NCBI RefSeq assembly: GCF_023612095.1
Contig: NZ_CP086235.1
Span: 3,359,501 to 3,423,500, forward strand
Reading direction: 5' to 3'
Length of the DNA stretch: 64,000 nt
Source: Cytobacillus firmus
Lineage (GTDB): Bacteria > Bacillota > Bacilli > Bacillales > Cytobacillaceae
Part shown: one piece after another, positions 35,924 to 44,787 of the stretch
How the letters are laid out: every line of letters starts with the position of its first letter
How positions within the stretch are numbered: position 1 is the stretch's first letter
Program-made: the position numbers and the translations under genes
The notes under the pieces: generated by a model
What the model was told of the DNA's origin: nothing
What the model saw: the letters and a program-made list of their open reading frames with translations, nothing else
The model's database searches: none

Positions 35924-36415
35924 ATGTCTAAAGAAAGCTCATTTGATATTGTATCCAAAGTCGACTTTTCTGAAGTAACCAATGCCATTAATATTGCCAT
36001 GAAGGAAATTTCCACCCGCTATGACTTTAAAGGCAGCAAAAGTGATATAAAGCTGGATAAAGAGGAGCTTGTGCTTCTATCTGATGATGAATTTAAGCTT
36101 GACCAGCTTAAGGATGTTTTATTAGGCAAGTTAATCAAACGGGGCATTCCTGTAAAAAATCTTGATTACAGCAAGATTGAGGGAGCATCAGGCGGAACGG
36201 TCCGCCAAAGAGCAAAGCTTGTCCAGGGCATTGATAAAGAAAATGCAAAGAAGATTAATACCCTGATTAAAAACAGCGGATTGAAAGTGAAGAGCCAGGT
36301 TCAGGATGATCAGGTACGTGTAACCGGCAAAAACCGCGATGACCTGCAGAAGATTATTGCTGCTGTTAAAGAGGCAGATTTGACAGTTGATGTTCAATTC
36401 GTTAACTATCGCTAA
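35924..36415 (+). CDS. yitK: YajQ-family nucleotide-binding protein (YitK)
   Basis: A 163-residue YajQ/UPF0234 protein with the hallmark [18 protein letters not shown] start and [13 protein letters not shown]. YajQ proteins bind RNA/nucleotides, and some bind cyclic di-GMP. RBS AAGGAGG. Followed by a strong terminator. Confidence 0.95.
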   Translation: MSKESSFDIVSKVDFSEVTNAINIAMKEISTRYDFKGSKSDIKLDKEELVLLSDDEFKLDQLKDVLLGKLIKRGIPVKNLDYSKIEGASGGTVRQRAKLVQGIDKENAKKINTLIKNSGLKVKSQVQDDQVRVTGKNRDDLQKIIAAVKEADLTVDVQFVNYR

Positions 36416-36447
36416 AAAAGCAAACGGAAAACTCCGTTTGCTTTTTT
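36416..36447 (+). terminator. Terminator after yitK
   Basis: AAGCAAACGGA / TCCGTTTGCTT stem with a short loop followed by TTTTTT. Confidence 0.85.
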
Positions 36448-36473
36448 GTTTAGTTTATCCATTCATGCTACAG

Positions 36474-36977
36474 CTATTTAACAAATTTATACATCATTAG
36501 TTCATCTGCATAGGTCCCGTCTTTTCTTTTTATATGTCTGACTTTACGGCCTTCCTCCTGAAATCCGAATTGCCTGTACAGGTGGATAGCCCTCTGATTA
36601 TACGCAAAAACCTCAAGGCATATTTTTTCCAGGCCAGGTTCTTCTTCCGCCCATTTCAGGAATTGTTTCATCATTTTTCTTCCCAGCCCCTGGTTGCAAT
36701 GCTTCTCCTGTATGGTGATGCCGAAATAACCCAGATGGTTCACTTTTTTGCTTTTTGAACGCCGAAAGTTCAGCATTCCAACCACTTCGTTGTCAACTTC
36801 CGCTACTAAAGTAAGATCCCCAGATCTAATACTCCGTTCAATCCACGCTTCTTCTTCTTCAATTGATAAATTAAACTCATCCGCCTCGGTCATTAAAAAA
36901 TCTGTTTCTCCAAAAGCCTTCCGGCAATGAGAGAGAATGGCTTCCGCATCACTTTTGGCAGCTGATCGAATGTGCAA
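36474..36977 (-). CDS. GNAT-family N-acetyltransferase
   Basis: A 167-residue acetyltransferase with the acetyl-CoA-binding loop QGLGRKMMKQFLKWA and a conserved YNQRAIHLYRQFGFQEEG motif common in RimJ/ribosomal-like and small-molecule GNATs. It starts with TTG at 36977. The substrate is unknown. Confidence 0.85.
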   Translation of the reverse strand: MHIRSAAKSDAEAILSHCRKAFGETDFLMTEADEFNLSIEEEEAWIERSIRSGDLTLVAEVDNEVVGMLNFRRSKSKKVNHLGYFGITIQEKHCNQGLGRKMMKQFLKWAEEEPGLEKICLEVFAYNQRAIHLYRQFGFQEEGRKVRHIKRKDGTYADELMMYKFVK

Positions 36978-37095
36978 TTCATATTCCCCACTCTTTTTAA
37001 ATCCATTATATAAGAGCGATGCAAATAATTTCCATGTTTTTTTATCATAATAAAATGGAATTAAAAGAGTATTAATGATTTGGAGGGATTTAGTA

Positions 37096-37965
37096 ATGTC
37101 TAATACTCAAAACAATCCACAGGAATTTCCGCCTCAGCATCAGGACCATCAGCCCGGGACAGAGGCGCCAATGCAGCCTGAGCCCCAAACGGTTGATCCA
37201 AATTATAAAGGGTCTGATAAGTTAAAAGGAAAAGTTGTATTAATAACAGGCGGAGACAGCGGCATCGGTAAATCAGCCGCCATTTATTTTGCCAAAGAGG
37301 GAGCCAGTGTCGCGATTGTCTACCTGGAAGAACATGAAGACGCAGAAAAGACTAAAGAGGCCATCCAGGCTGAGGGACAGGAATGCCTGCTGATCTCCGG
37401 TGATATCGGAAGCGAAACATTCTGTAAGGATGCAGTCAGCAAAACACTTGATAAATTTGGTCAAATCGATGTACTGGTGAATAATGCAGCCGAGCAGCAT
37501 CCTCAAAAAAGCCTGCTTGATATCACTGCTGAACAGCTTGAAAAAACATTCCGAACCAACATCTTTTCATTTTTCCATCTGACAAAGGCAGTACTGCCAC
37601 ACCTGAAAAAAGGAAGCTCCATCATCAATACTGCATCAATAACCGCTTATGAAGGAAACGAACAGCTAATCGACTACTCTTCTACAAAAGGTGCGATAGT
37701 CTCCTTCACACGCTCATTGGCCAAATCGCTGGCTGGACAGGGAATTCGCGTAAATGGAGTGGCTCCGGGACCTATTTGGACACCGCTTATTCCATCTACA
37801 TTCACAGCCGATAAGGTATCAAAATTCGGATCAAATACCCCAATAGGCAGAGCAGGACAGCCTTATGAATTGGCTCCTGCCTACGTCTATCTTGCCAGTG
37901 ATGATTCTTCTTATGTGAGCGGCCAGATGATCCATGTCAACGGCGGAACAATTGTTAATGGGTAA
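37096..37965 (+). CDS. SDR-family oxidoreductase (YhxC/YhdF-like)
   Basis: A 289-residue short-chain dehydrogenase with a proline/glutamine-rich N-terminal tail (residues 1-40), TGGDSGIG NAD(P)-binding loop, NNAAEQ motif, and YSSTKGA catalytic Tyr/Lys. The N-terminal tail and overall plan match general-stress SDRs of Bacillus such as YhxD/YhdF. ATG at 37096 is chosen from GGAGGG 8 bp upstream. The substrate is unknown. Confidence 0.88.
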   Translation: MSNTQNNPQEFPPQHQDHQPGTEAPMQPEPQTVDPNYKGSDKLKGKVVLITGGDSGIGKSAAIYFAKEGASVAIVYLEEHEDAEKTKEAIQAEGQECLLISGDIGSETFCKDAVSKTLDKFGQIDVLVNNAAEQHPQKSLLDITAEQLEKTFRTNIFSFFHLTKAVLPHLKKGSSIINTASITAYEGNEQLIDYSSTKGAIVSFTRSLAKSLAGQGIRVNGVAPGPIWTPLIPSTFTADKVSKFGSNTPIGRAGQPYELAPAYVYLASDDSSYVSGQMIHVNGGTIVNG

Positions 37966-37975
37966 GCAAAATGAA

Positions 37976-38004
37976 AGGGAAGCCTGCCGCAGGCTTCCCT
38001 ATTT
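37976..38004. terminator. Bidirectional terminator between the SDR gene and the LacI-family gene
   Basis: AGGGAAGCCT / AGGCTTCCCT stem with a 5-nt loop, followed by ATTTT on the plus strand. It lies between convergent stop codons. Confidence 0.7.
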
Positions 38005-39050
38005 TATGATACTATCTCTGGATCTTCAGTTAGCGGACTGCTGCATGAACAGCGTTTTACAATTTTATGTGGAATAATAATCCGCTTTACAGGCTCCCTG
38101 GGATTTTCAATTCTGTATATGAGGCTTCTGGCAGATTCAAATCCCAAATCGAAAATGTTGATATCGACAGAAGTCAGCGGCGGTCTGGACATTTCAGCTA
38201 ACAGTACGTTATTAAAGCTGATGATTGACATATCTTCCGGAACTTTAATTCCCAATTCATCCAATGTATTCAGGACGCCTAATGCCATTAAGTCGTCGGC
38301 AACCACAAGGGCGGTTGGAGGTTTATTAAGGGAGATGAGGCCTCTGACAGCCTCCTGGCCTCCTTCTTTTAAGAACTCCTCATGAACAATATATTCATTT
38401 ACAAGTTCAATGCCAGCGTCCCTTAAAGCTTTTTCATAGCCAAGCAGGCGTTCAACTGTAACGGTTAAATTCAAATTCCCTCCGACAAATGCGATTTGCT
38501 TATGGCAGAGCTTTATCAAGTATTCCGTTACTTCTTTGGCAGCGCGGAAATTATTATTATCCACGTAAGTGACTTCTTCTTCATCTGTAAAAGGCTTGCC
38601 TATAACCACAAACGGGAAATCTCTTTCCTTTAAAAAGGCGAGGACTTTATCCTCCACTTTTGAATAAAGCAAAATTACTCCATCTACCCGGCCGCCCTGT
38701 ACCATCTGGATCACGCCTTCATAGATTTCATCATCCGTTTTTCCGGTTGTCATATGGAGGGCATAATGCCTTTCATGTGCACCCTCACTCAGACCTCTAA
38801 GGACAGTTGGAAAGAATGGGTTCTGAAATACAACATCTGTGGAGCTTGGCATTATCAGTCCAATTGCGCGGGTTGACTGACTTGCAAGACTGCGGGCAAT
38901 AAAATTCGGATGGTAGCCTAATTGTTTCATGGCCTCTCTGACTTTTTGCTTGGTTTTCTCGCTGATGCGAGGATTGTTGGCAATAACCCTTGAAACAGTA
39001 GAAGGCGCAACTTTTGCCATCTTTGCTACATCTTTAATTGTGACTGCCAA
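38004..39050 (-). CDS. LacI-family transcription regulator of the maltodextrin genes (MalR-like)
   Basis: A 348-residue LacI/GalR regulator: N-terminal HTH VTIKDVAKMAKVAPSTVSRVIAN and a periplasmic-binding-like effector domain. TTG at 39050 is preferred because GGAGAGG is 9 bp upstream; an in-frame GTG at 39059 is too close to the RBS. Divergent-type operators of LacI shape occur before the mdxE and neopullulanase genes, so it probably represses the maltodextrin island in the absence of inducer. This link is by position and operator shape. Confidence 0.85.
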   Translation of the reverse strand: MAVTIKDVAKMAKVAPSTVSRVIANNPRISEKTKQKVREAMKQLGYHPNFIARSLASQSTRAIGLIMPSSTDVVFQNPFFPTVLRGLSEGAHERHYALHMTTGKTDDEIYEGVIQMVQGGRVDGVILLYSKVEDKVLAFLKERDFPFVVIGKPFTDEEEVTYVDNNNFRAAKEVTEYLIKLCHKQIAFVGGNLNLTVTVERLLGYEKALRDAGIELVNEYIVHEEFLKEGGQEAVRGLISLNKPPTALVVADDLMALGVLNTLDELGIKVPEDMSIISFNNVLLAEMSRPPLTSVDINIFDLGFESARSLIYRIENPREPVKRIIIPHKIVKRCSCSSPLTEDPEIVS

Positions 39051-39163
39051 TAGAATCACCCTCTCCTTGAGGTCTCTGTTATTATTATTATAATCAAGCA
39101 GGTTTGATTTCTCTCCATTTTCAAACAGTAAACAGGATTAGGAAGAAGGGGAGGCAATTAAAA

Positions 39164-40701
39164 TTATTCGGTTTTCTTCTTTTTTGATCGCTTCCATAAA
39201 AGATATAGAAAAATCATAAAAGCTGAATAAACTGCTGCAAGGGCTCCAATCAGCGGAATATTCAATCCTGATTTTTCTTCCAGAACGTATACTTCAGCTT
39301 CTTCCCGATCAATAATTAACTCATAATTATCGTCTTTGCTGCGGATGAGATCATCAGAAATCATGCCGCGCAGCTCTCTTCCTTCTTCCAGTTGAGAGGA
39401 ATCAAGTACCGCTTTCTGTGTTTTTGATGAATTATTGATCGCAATCACTGTTGTTTCATCTTCGTAAGTCCGTTTATAAACGGCAAAACCGTCCTTTTCC
39501 TCCAGCAGTTCCATATCGCCCCTGGTTAAGGATGGAAGCAATTGCCTAACTTCTCCAAGTTTTGCGATATAATCTATCAATTCTTTGTCTGTACGGAAAT
39601 CCATTTGCCTTCGGTTGTCAGGATCCTCACCGCCATCCATAGCTATTTCACTTCCATAATAAACAATCGGAATCCCAGGTGAGGTATACATGTATGTTAA
39701 TGCAAGTTTCCATCTTGGACCCGGATGATGATTTTTTGTGATAGCATCACGGGTGAACCTGACTGTATCGTGATTATCCATGAAGCTTCCCATTAGATAG
39801 GGGTTTTCAAAAAAAGCTTTATTTCGGTCCCAGTTTGTAAAAAGCCAGTTTAACGGTTTATCAGGTTCTGCAAAGGCTGTTCTCAGATGATCATTTAAAG
39901 GATAATCGACAAAACCGTCAATTCCCGTTTTTTCATATTGGGCAATATATTTGGGATCATCCGACCATACTTCCCCAAGCAAATAAAAGTCTTCTTTGAC
40001 TGATTTGACATGATTGGAGAAGTCGGTCCAGAAAGATTTTGGAACATGCTTAACGGTATCAAGGCGATAACCGTCAATATCCGTTTCTTCAATCCACCAC
40101 TTAGCTGCATCCATTAAATAGTTTTTCACATCAGGGTTTTCCTGGTTTAAATCAGGGAGCCCATATATCCAGCCATTTTCAATTTCAGTCTGATTCGACC
40201 AGTTCGAGATATCCTTTTTTTCATGGAACCAATCTTTTTTTCCAGGGTCATTAACCCACTCGTGATTGTAGCCTACATGGTTCACTACGAAGTCCAATAT
40301 CACTTTCATATCTCTTTTGTGGGCTTCCTTGACTAACTCTTTGAACTCATCCATTGTGCCAAAGTGTTCTTCCGTATTATAAAAATCTTTTATCCAGTAA
40401 CCGTGATAGCCCTTCTCTTCATTATCAAAAACCGGAGTCAGCCAAATTGCTGTAAACCCCATATCCTTAATATAATCAAGGCGTTCTGTAATTCCCTTAA
40501 AATCTCCGCCATGATAAGCTTTTGGATCCTGAACATCAACTTTATAATCATTGTTGGGATCTCCATTGTTAAACCGGTCTACCATTAAAAAATAAATTGA
40601 TTCATCTTGCCATTTACGCTCTTCTTTTTCAGCTGCTCCTGCCGGCAGGGCATAAAAAGAAGAAACGGGATTAAGATGAAGGTTATGATTCCTTTTTTCA
40701 T
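39164..40701 (-). CDS. Membrane-anchored alpha-amylase (GH13), frameshifted in the signal peptide as read
   Basis: Extracellular starch/maltodextrin-degrading enzyme. Catalytic residues: Asp in DGYRLDTVKH, Glu in LLGEVWSDDP, Asp in DNHDTVRF. A C-terminal membrane helix (GALAAVYSAFMIFLYLLW) followed by KRSKKKKTE suggests anchoring. The RBS GGAGGAGCGGCG and ATG at 40701 start a signal peptide (MKKGIITFILIPFLLF) that runs out of frame with the catalytic domain. Adding one T to the T5 run (plus A at 40654-40658) joins them into MKKGIITFILIPFLLFYALP-AGAA, an apt signal peptidase site before EKEERKWQDES. Without this, only an internal ATG at 40585 is open, which would miss the signal. Confidence 0.85.
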
Positions 40702-40725
40702 CGCCGCTCCTCCTTCATTTTTCAA

Positions 40726-40766
40726 GCCGCTGCGAAACTGCAATCAAGTTCGCAGCCTGCAGCGGC
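40726..40766 (-). other. Intercistronic stem-loop between mdxG and the amylase gene
   Basis: GCCGCTGC / GCAGCGGC arms with an inner GCGAA / TTCGC pair. There is no long T-run after it, so it may modulate mRNA stability or partly terminate transcription. Confidence 0.5.
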
Positions 40767-40790
40767 AAGTAAAGTTTCAGCCCTTTAAGA

Positions 40791-41633
40791 TTAGCCTTTT
40801 GTTCCCCCTGCCGTCAAACCTGATACAAAGTATTTTTGGAACATAAGGAAAAGTGCAGCAATCGGAATTGCTATTAAGACCGAGCCGGCTGCAAACTTTG
40901 TAAATTCATTTCCGAATTGCTTGGCTACCATTTCATACAATCCTACTGCCATTGTGAACTTTTCATCTGTTCTTAATAGAATTCTGGCAAGGATGAAATC
41001 GCCAAAAGGTGCAATGAATGAAAATAGCGCAACTACTGCAATAATTGGTTTTGCAAGAGGCATAACAATTTGCCAGAATACACGCAGATGGCTTGCACCA
41101 TCCATTTTCGCAGATTCATCAAGCTCTTTCGGAATCGTGTCGAGATAGCCTTTCATCAGCCATGTATTCATTGGGATCTGACCGCCGACATAAACCAGGA
41201 TCAATCCAAGATGTGTATCAATTAAACCAGTTCTTGTCGCTAATACAAAAATGGCGATCAGTGCTGCAAAGTTAGGTATCATTTGCAGGATCAGGAAGGT
41301 TAATAAACCATTTTTCCTTCCGATGAAGCGGTAGCGTGAAAACGAATAGGCAGTCAAGGATACTGTAATAACCGTAAGTATCATTGTCAGCGTACTTATT
41401 TTCAATGAATTCCAGTACCATTTAACATAATTGGACTTCTCTAAATCGAATAGATATTTGTAATGTGCCAAGGTTGGATTTTCAGGAAACATGGTTGAAC
41501 CAGACAAACTCTGGCCCGGATTTAATGATGAGCCAACTACCCACAAAAGCGGATAAATGACAATAAAGCTCATTAAGGCAATGATTAAATATGAAAGTGT
41601 CAGCCGGATCATTTTATTTTTCTTCATGCTCAT
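40791..41633 (-). CDS. mdxG: Maltodextrin ABC transporter permease MdxG/MalG
   Basis: A 280-residue membrane permease with about six helices and the EAA motif in ELDESAKMDGASHLRVFWQIVMPLAKP. Its C-terminus FVSGLTAGGTKG is the typical MalG ending. The ATG follows the mdxF stop by a few bases, so the two are coupled. Works with MdxF and the lipoprotein MdxE; the ATPase is not encoded nearby, so a shared ATPase such as MsmX is likely. Confidence 0.92.
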   Translation of the reverse strand: MSMKKNKMIRLTLSYLIIALMSFIVIYPLLWVVGSSLNPGQSLSGSTMFPENPTLAHYKYLFDLEKSNYVKWYWNSLKISTLTMILTVITVSLTAYSFSRYRFIGRKNGLLTFLILQMIPNFAALIAIFVLATRTGLIDTHLGLILVYVGGQIPMNTWLMKGYLDTIPKELDESAKMDGASHLRVFWQIVMPLAKPIIAVVALFSFIAPFGDFILARILLRTDEKFTMAVGLYEMVAKQFGNEFTKFAAGSVLIAIPIAALFLMFQKYFVSGLTAGGTKG

Positions 41634-41635
41634 AT

Positions 41636-42919
41636 CTACATCAAATCCTCTTCTTGGAATGATTTTGTTCTTCTAAACTGCCATAATGCTACAGTGATGA
41701 CGATAAGTGACAGAATCATAGTAACTGCAGCCGCTTTGCCATATTGGGCAGAAGTCATAGTCAGCTTATAAATCCAGGATATAAGAATATCCGAACCCCC
41801 GGCATTTTGACCTGGAAGAGCCGGTCCGCCGCCATTGAACAAGAAGATAACATTAAAGTTATTGAAGTTGAACGTATACTGAGTAATGATAATTGGTGCA
41901 GTGGCAAACAGAACCAACGGCAGAGTAATCTTTGTGAATTTCTGCAGGATCGTTGCACCATCAACTGTTGCAGCTTCATAAAGCTCATCCGGAATAGACT
42001 GCAGCACACCGGTTGTCATGGCAAAAATGAACGGGAATCCAAGCCAGGACTGGATGAAAATTAAAGCTAAACGTGTCCAATTTTCCTCAGTCATCCATGG
42101 AACGGCACCGATGCCAATTGCATCCAGGATCGTATTATTAACCACACCGAAAGTCTCATTGAACATGCCGGAGAAAATCAGGATTGATATAAATGACGGC
42201 ACAGCCCATGGAAGAATGAAGACTGTTCGGATTAATGCTTTCCCTTTAAGATCCTTTTGGTTTACGAGAATTGCCAGGAAAATACCCAAGGCTACCTGCA
42301 AGGTGGTAGCAACGAAAGTCCAGACGATTGTCCAGCCCAGTACTCCAAAGAACGTTTTTCTCCACAAATCAAGTTTGAAGATATCGATAAAGTTCTGAAT
42401 GCCTACCCAATCTACCAGCTTTGCAGGCGGAGAATGATATAAATCATAGTTAGTAAATGCAAGAAGAGCTACGAATAAGATGGGAAATATAACAACGAAA
42501 ACCAAGAGAAAAAAACCTGGTGAGATCATTAAGTATGGGAAACCATTATCAAGTAGATTGTGGTACTGCTCTCTGACACTGTTTAATGCCAATCCCAAAT
42601 CACGTTTTTTCCCGTTATTATAAGCATCATATATATTGAAGGCATAAATAATCAGCCCCAATGCTGTAACGATCAATGCAATAATTCCGTCGATCAGAAG
42701 AAAGATCGAATGGTCCAGAACTGGAATTTCCCCTAATGTGAAAAGTCCCCAGAATCCCCAATTCAGTGTGTCAAAGAATGCTGCAAAGAACGAAATGGTA
42801 AGAATTAAAAATATGGCACCTTTAAGGAACTGTTTATTATAAAACTGTCCAAATCCAGGCAGGATGGATAATAGAGCAGCGTTTCTTCCATGGTTGGATG
42901 TCATTTTTTTTGCGTCCAT
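41636..42919 (-). CDS. mdxF: Maltodextrin ABC transporter permease MdxF/MalF
   Basis: A 427-residue permease with eight predicted helices, an N-terminal cytoplasmic/membrane extension (NAALLSILPGFGQFYNKQF) typical of the Bacillus MdxF group, and EAA motif LYEAATVDGATILQKFTKITLP. Start follows GGGGAGG. Preceded by a 263-bp gap after mdxE that contains an operator-like site and hairpins. Confidence 0.92.
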   Translation of the reverse strand: MDAKKMTSNHGRNAALLSILPGFGQFYNKQFLKGAIFLILTISFFAAFFDTLNWGFWGLFTLGEIPVLDHSIFLLIDGIIALIVTALGLIIYAFNIYDAYNNGKKRDLGLALNSVREQYHNLLDNGFPYLMISPGFFLLVFVVIFPILFVALLAFTNYDLYHSPPAKLVDWVGIQNFIDIFKLDLWRKTFFGVLGWTIVWTFVATTLQVALGIFLAILVNQKDLKGKALIRTVFILPWAVPSFISILIFSGMFNETFGVVNNTILDAIGIGAVPWMTEENWTRLALIFIQSWLGFPFIFAMTTGVLQSIPDELYEAATVDGATILQKFTKITLPLVLFATAPIIITQYTFNFNNFNVIFLFNGGGPALPGQNAGGSDILISWIYKLTMTSAQYGKAAAVTMILSLIVITVALWQFRRTKSFQEEDLM

Positions 42920-43004
42920 ATGGCTATTGCCTCCCCTTTCTTATAGGAGAAAGTATTTTTCTATTATTATAATTCATTTATAAGAATATTAGCGATTGTT
43001 TTTG

Positions 43005-43018
43005 TGCAAACGGTTGCT
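43005..43018. promoter_or_regulatory. LacI-type operator between mdxE and mdxF
   Basis: TGCAAACGGTTGCT; the core TTGTGCAAACGGTTG is identical to the site in front of mdxE (in the opposite orientation). It is followed on the minus strand by TTATAAATGAATTATAAT, so an internal promoter for mdxFG is possible. Confidence 0.6.
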
Positions 43019-43034
43019 CTTAAGAGGAACATGA

Positions 43035-43053
43035 AAGCGGCTTTCTGCCGCTT
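43035..43053 (-). other. Small stem-loop in the mdxE-mdxF gap
   Basis: AAGCGG / CCGCTT arms with a 7-nt loop. No clear T-run; role unknown. Confidence 0.4.
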
Positions 43054-43138
43054 CTGCTTAAAGGTTCGAAAGTATTCATTTGAAGCAGAAGTCTGTCTGC
43101 TCAGGCACCTTGCTTTTTTTATCATTACATAAAAGTAT

Positions 43139-43166
43139 GGGCAATACCTCCTCGGAGGTACCGCCC
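43139..43166 (-). other. Strong intercistronic hairpin after mdxE
   Basis: In the mRNA sense GGGCGGTACCTCC pairs with GGAGGTATTGCCC, 13 bp with two G-U pairs and a short loop, 17 nt after the mdxE stop. The T-run is poor, so partial termination or 3'-end protection, favouring mdxE over mdxFG, is more likely than full termination. Confidence 0.6.
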
Positions 43167-43182
43167 TTTTGTCTGTCAAGCT

Positions 43183-44475
43183 TTACTTGGCAGGGTGATT
43201 TGTTTCAATATTTGTTTTGATCGTTTTAACTGCATCATCAAGCGCTGCTTTTGGCTCCGCTTTACCTGTTGCAATTGTTTGAAGTGCAGAGGCCATTGGT
43301 CCCCAAACTTCAGCCATTTCAGGAATATTTGGCATTGGAACCGCGTATTGAGACTGCTCAGCAACAGCTTTTGCAGCTTCATTGTCTGCGATTACCGGAT
43401 CTTCAATAAGAGATTTTACAGGAGGGATTTCCTGAGTTGTCTCAAAACGGATTTTTGCGTTTTCTTCATTTGTAATATGTTCAACTAACTTGGTTGCCCA
43501 ATAAGGGTTTTTAGTGAATGCAGTTACATTCCATCCCTTAACACCCATGAATGTTTTAACATGCTCACCGTTTGGAAGCTTAGGCATTACAGATACACCA
43601 ACATCGATCCCTGCATCCTTCATTCCTTGAAGTGCCCATGGACCATTCATTACAGAAACAGCTTTTCCTTCATTGAATAGGCCATCCATTGCAGCTCCTC
43701 CGCTTTCCCCGATAATTCCTTTAGGGAATAAGCCTTCGCTGTACCATTTTTGAATAAATTCAGCACCTTCAACAGCGCCTTCGTTATTCAAACCAACATC
43801 TTCACGGTCTAATGCTCCGTCATTTTCATTGAAAACATATCCGCCCATGCCAGCGATAGGGCCGTGAGCGAAATAGAAGTTATCGAATAAAGCCAGGAAT
43901 CCATACTGTCCGCCAGTTGTTAATTCTTTAGCTTGAGTATAAAGCTCATCCATTGTTTCAGGAGCTTTATCCATTAATGCTTTATTATAGATGAAAACTG
44001 GTGTTTCAGTTGCTTTTGGAAGACCATATAGTTTTCCGTCATACATTTGAGCACTGATGGATGATTCTGTGAAAGTATCAAGAACGCTGTCATCAACTTT
44101 GATTTCCTGAAGAAGACCTTCTGTTACAACCTGGCCAATTTGGTCATGAGGAAGTGTAACAACGTCAGGTGCATTTCCTGCAGGTCCATCAAGTCTTAAT
44201 TGGTCACGGATTTTATCAGCCATGCCTAATTCTTTGAATTCAACTTTAATTCCATATTCTTTTTCAAAAGACTCAATGGCAGGCTTTAATGCTACGCCTT
44301 TATCTGTGTCTTCCCAAACTACTAATTTTTCCGGTTTCGGCTCTTCAGCCTGGTTTTCACCTGTGCCGTTATCTTTATCTGTTTTTTCCGGCTGTGCCTC
44401 ACGCTGAGGACCGCAAGCTGCCAGCATTCCTATTACCAATACCAGCATCATAAAGAAAGATAGTGACTTTTTCAT
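43183..44475 (-). CDS. mdxE: Maltodextrin-binding lipoprotein MdxE/MalE
   Basis: Substrate-binding protein of the importer. The 430-residue precursor has a lipoprotein signal (lipobox LAAC, cysteine 21), an acidic Asp/Glu-rich linker (about 22-48) and the sugar-binding fold. ATG follows a GGGGGCAATATC-type RBS. It is followed by a stem-loop and mdxFG in the same direction. The promoter region has LacI-type and cre-like operators. Confidence 0.93.
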   Translation of the reverse strand: MKKSLSFFMMLVLVIGMLAACGPQREAQPEKTDKDNGTGENQAEEPKPEKLVVWEDTDKGVALKPAIESFEKEYGIKVEFKELGMADKIRDQLRLDGPAGNAPDVVTLPHDQIGQVVTEGLLQEIKVDDSVLDTFTESSISAQMYDGKLYGLPKATETPVFIYNKALMDKAPETMDELYTQAKELTTGGQYGFLALFDNFYFAHGPIAGMGGYVFNENDGALDREDVGLNNEGAVEGAEFIQKWYSEGLFPKGIIGESGGAAMDGLFNEGKAVSVMNGPWALQGMKDAGIDVGVSVMPKLPNGEHVKTFMGVKGWNVTAFTKNPYWATKLVEHITNEENAKIRFETTQEIPPVKSLIEDPVIADNEAAKAVAEQSQYAVPMPNIPEMAEVWGPMASALQTIATGKAEPKAALDDAVKTIKTNIETNHPAK

Positions 44476-44516
44476 GATATTGCCCCCTTAAATAGATCTG
44501 TTGCTTAATGTAAATA

Positions 44517-44552
44517 GTACAACCGTTTGCACAAATTTGTAAACGCTTTAGT
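44517..44552 (-). promoter_or_regulatory. mdxE promoter with LacI-type operator and cre-like site
   Basis: Minus strand TTTACA and TACTAT flank an 18-bp spacer that contains GTGCAAACGGTTG (operator 44517-44532). The plus-strand sequence TGTAAACGCTTTAG (44538-44551) fits the CcpA cre consensus with two mismatches and overlaps the -35. Both carbon-catabolite repression and inducer control are expected. Confidence 0.65.
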
Positions 44553-44604
44553 CTATTTCTAAAAACAGCGTTCACTTAAACTATAATTCAATGAAACCGC
44601 TTAA

Positions 44605-44618
44605 TGAAAACGATTGCA
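44605..44618. promoter_or_regulatory. cre-like / LacI-type operator
   Basis: TGAAAACGATTGCA matches the cre consensus TGWAANCGNTNWCA at 13 of 14 positions and resembles the neighbouring LacI-type sites. It lies in the middle of the 312-bp mdxE-neopullulanase divergent region. Confidence 0.6.
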
Positions 44619-44743
44619 CAATTTCTAATTTTTATTATACAAGGTTTTTGGGCTTTTACAACTACTTTTTTCTAAATTATTTTTGTTTGAAAAGATATAT
44701 TTACAAACACTCGGATTTATACTATACATTTCACCTCCATTCC

Positions 44744-44767
44744 TATGGTATAATGCAAGCGATTGCA
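44744..44767 (+). promoter_or_regulatory. Neopullulanase promoter (extended -10) and operator
   Basis: An extended -10 TGGTATAAT at 44746-44754 is followed directly by the near-perfect palindrome TGCAAGCGATTGCA (44754-44767), which would overlap the start point. The position fits a repressor blocking transcription of the cytoplasmic amylase gene. Confidence 0.7.
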
Positions 44768-44787
44768 CTTTGAAAGGGGAATTTTTA

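Noticed and set aside
40654..40658. Programmed frameshifting or phase variation in the amylase gene
   Set aside because: Five T is too short for typical slipped-strand variation, and no slippery heptamer with stem-loop is apparent; a sequence error is the simpler explanation.
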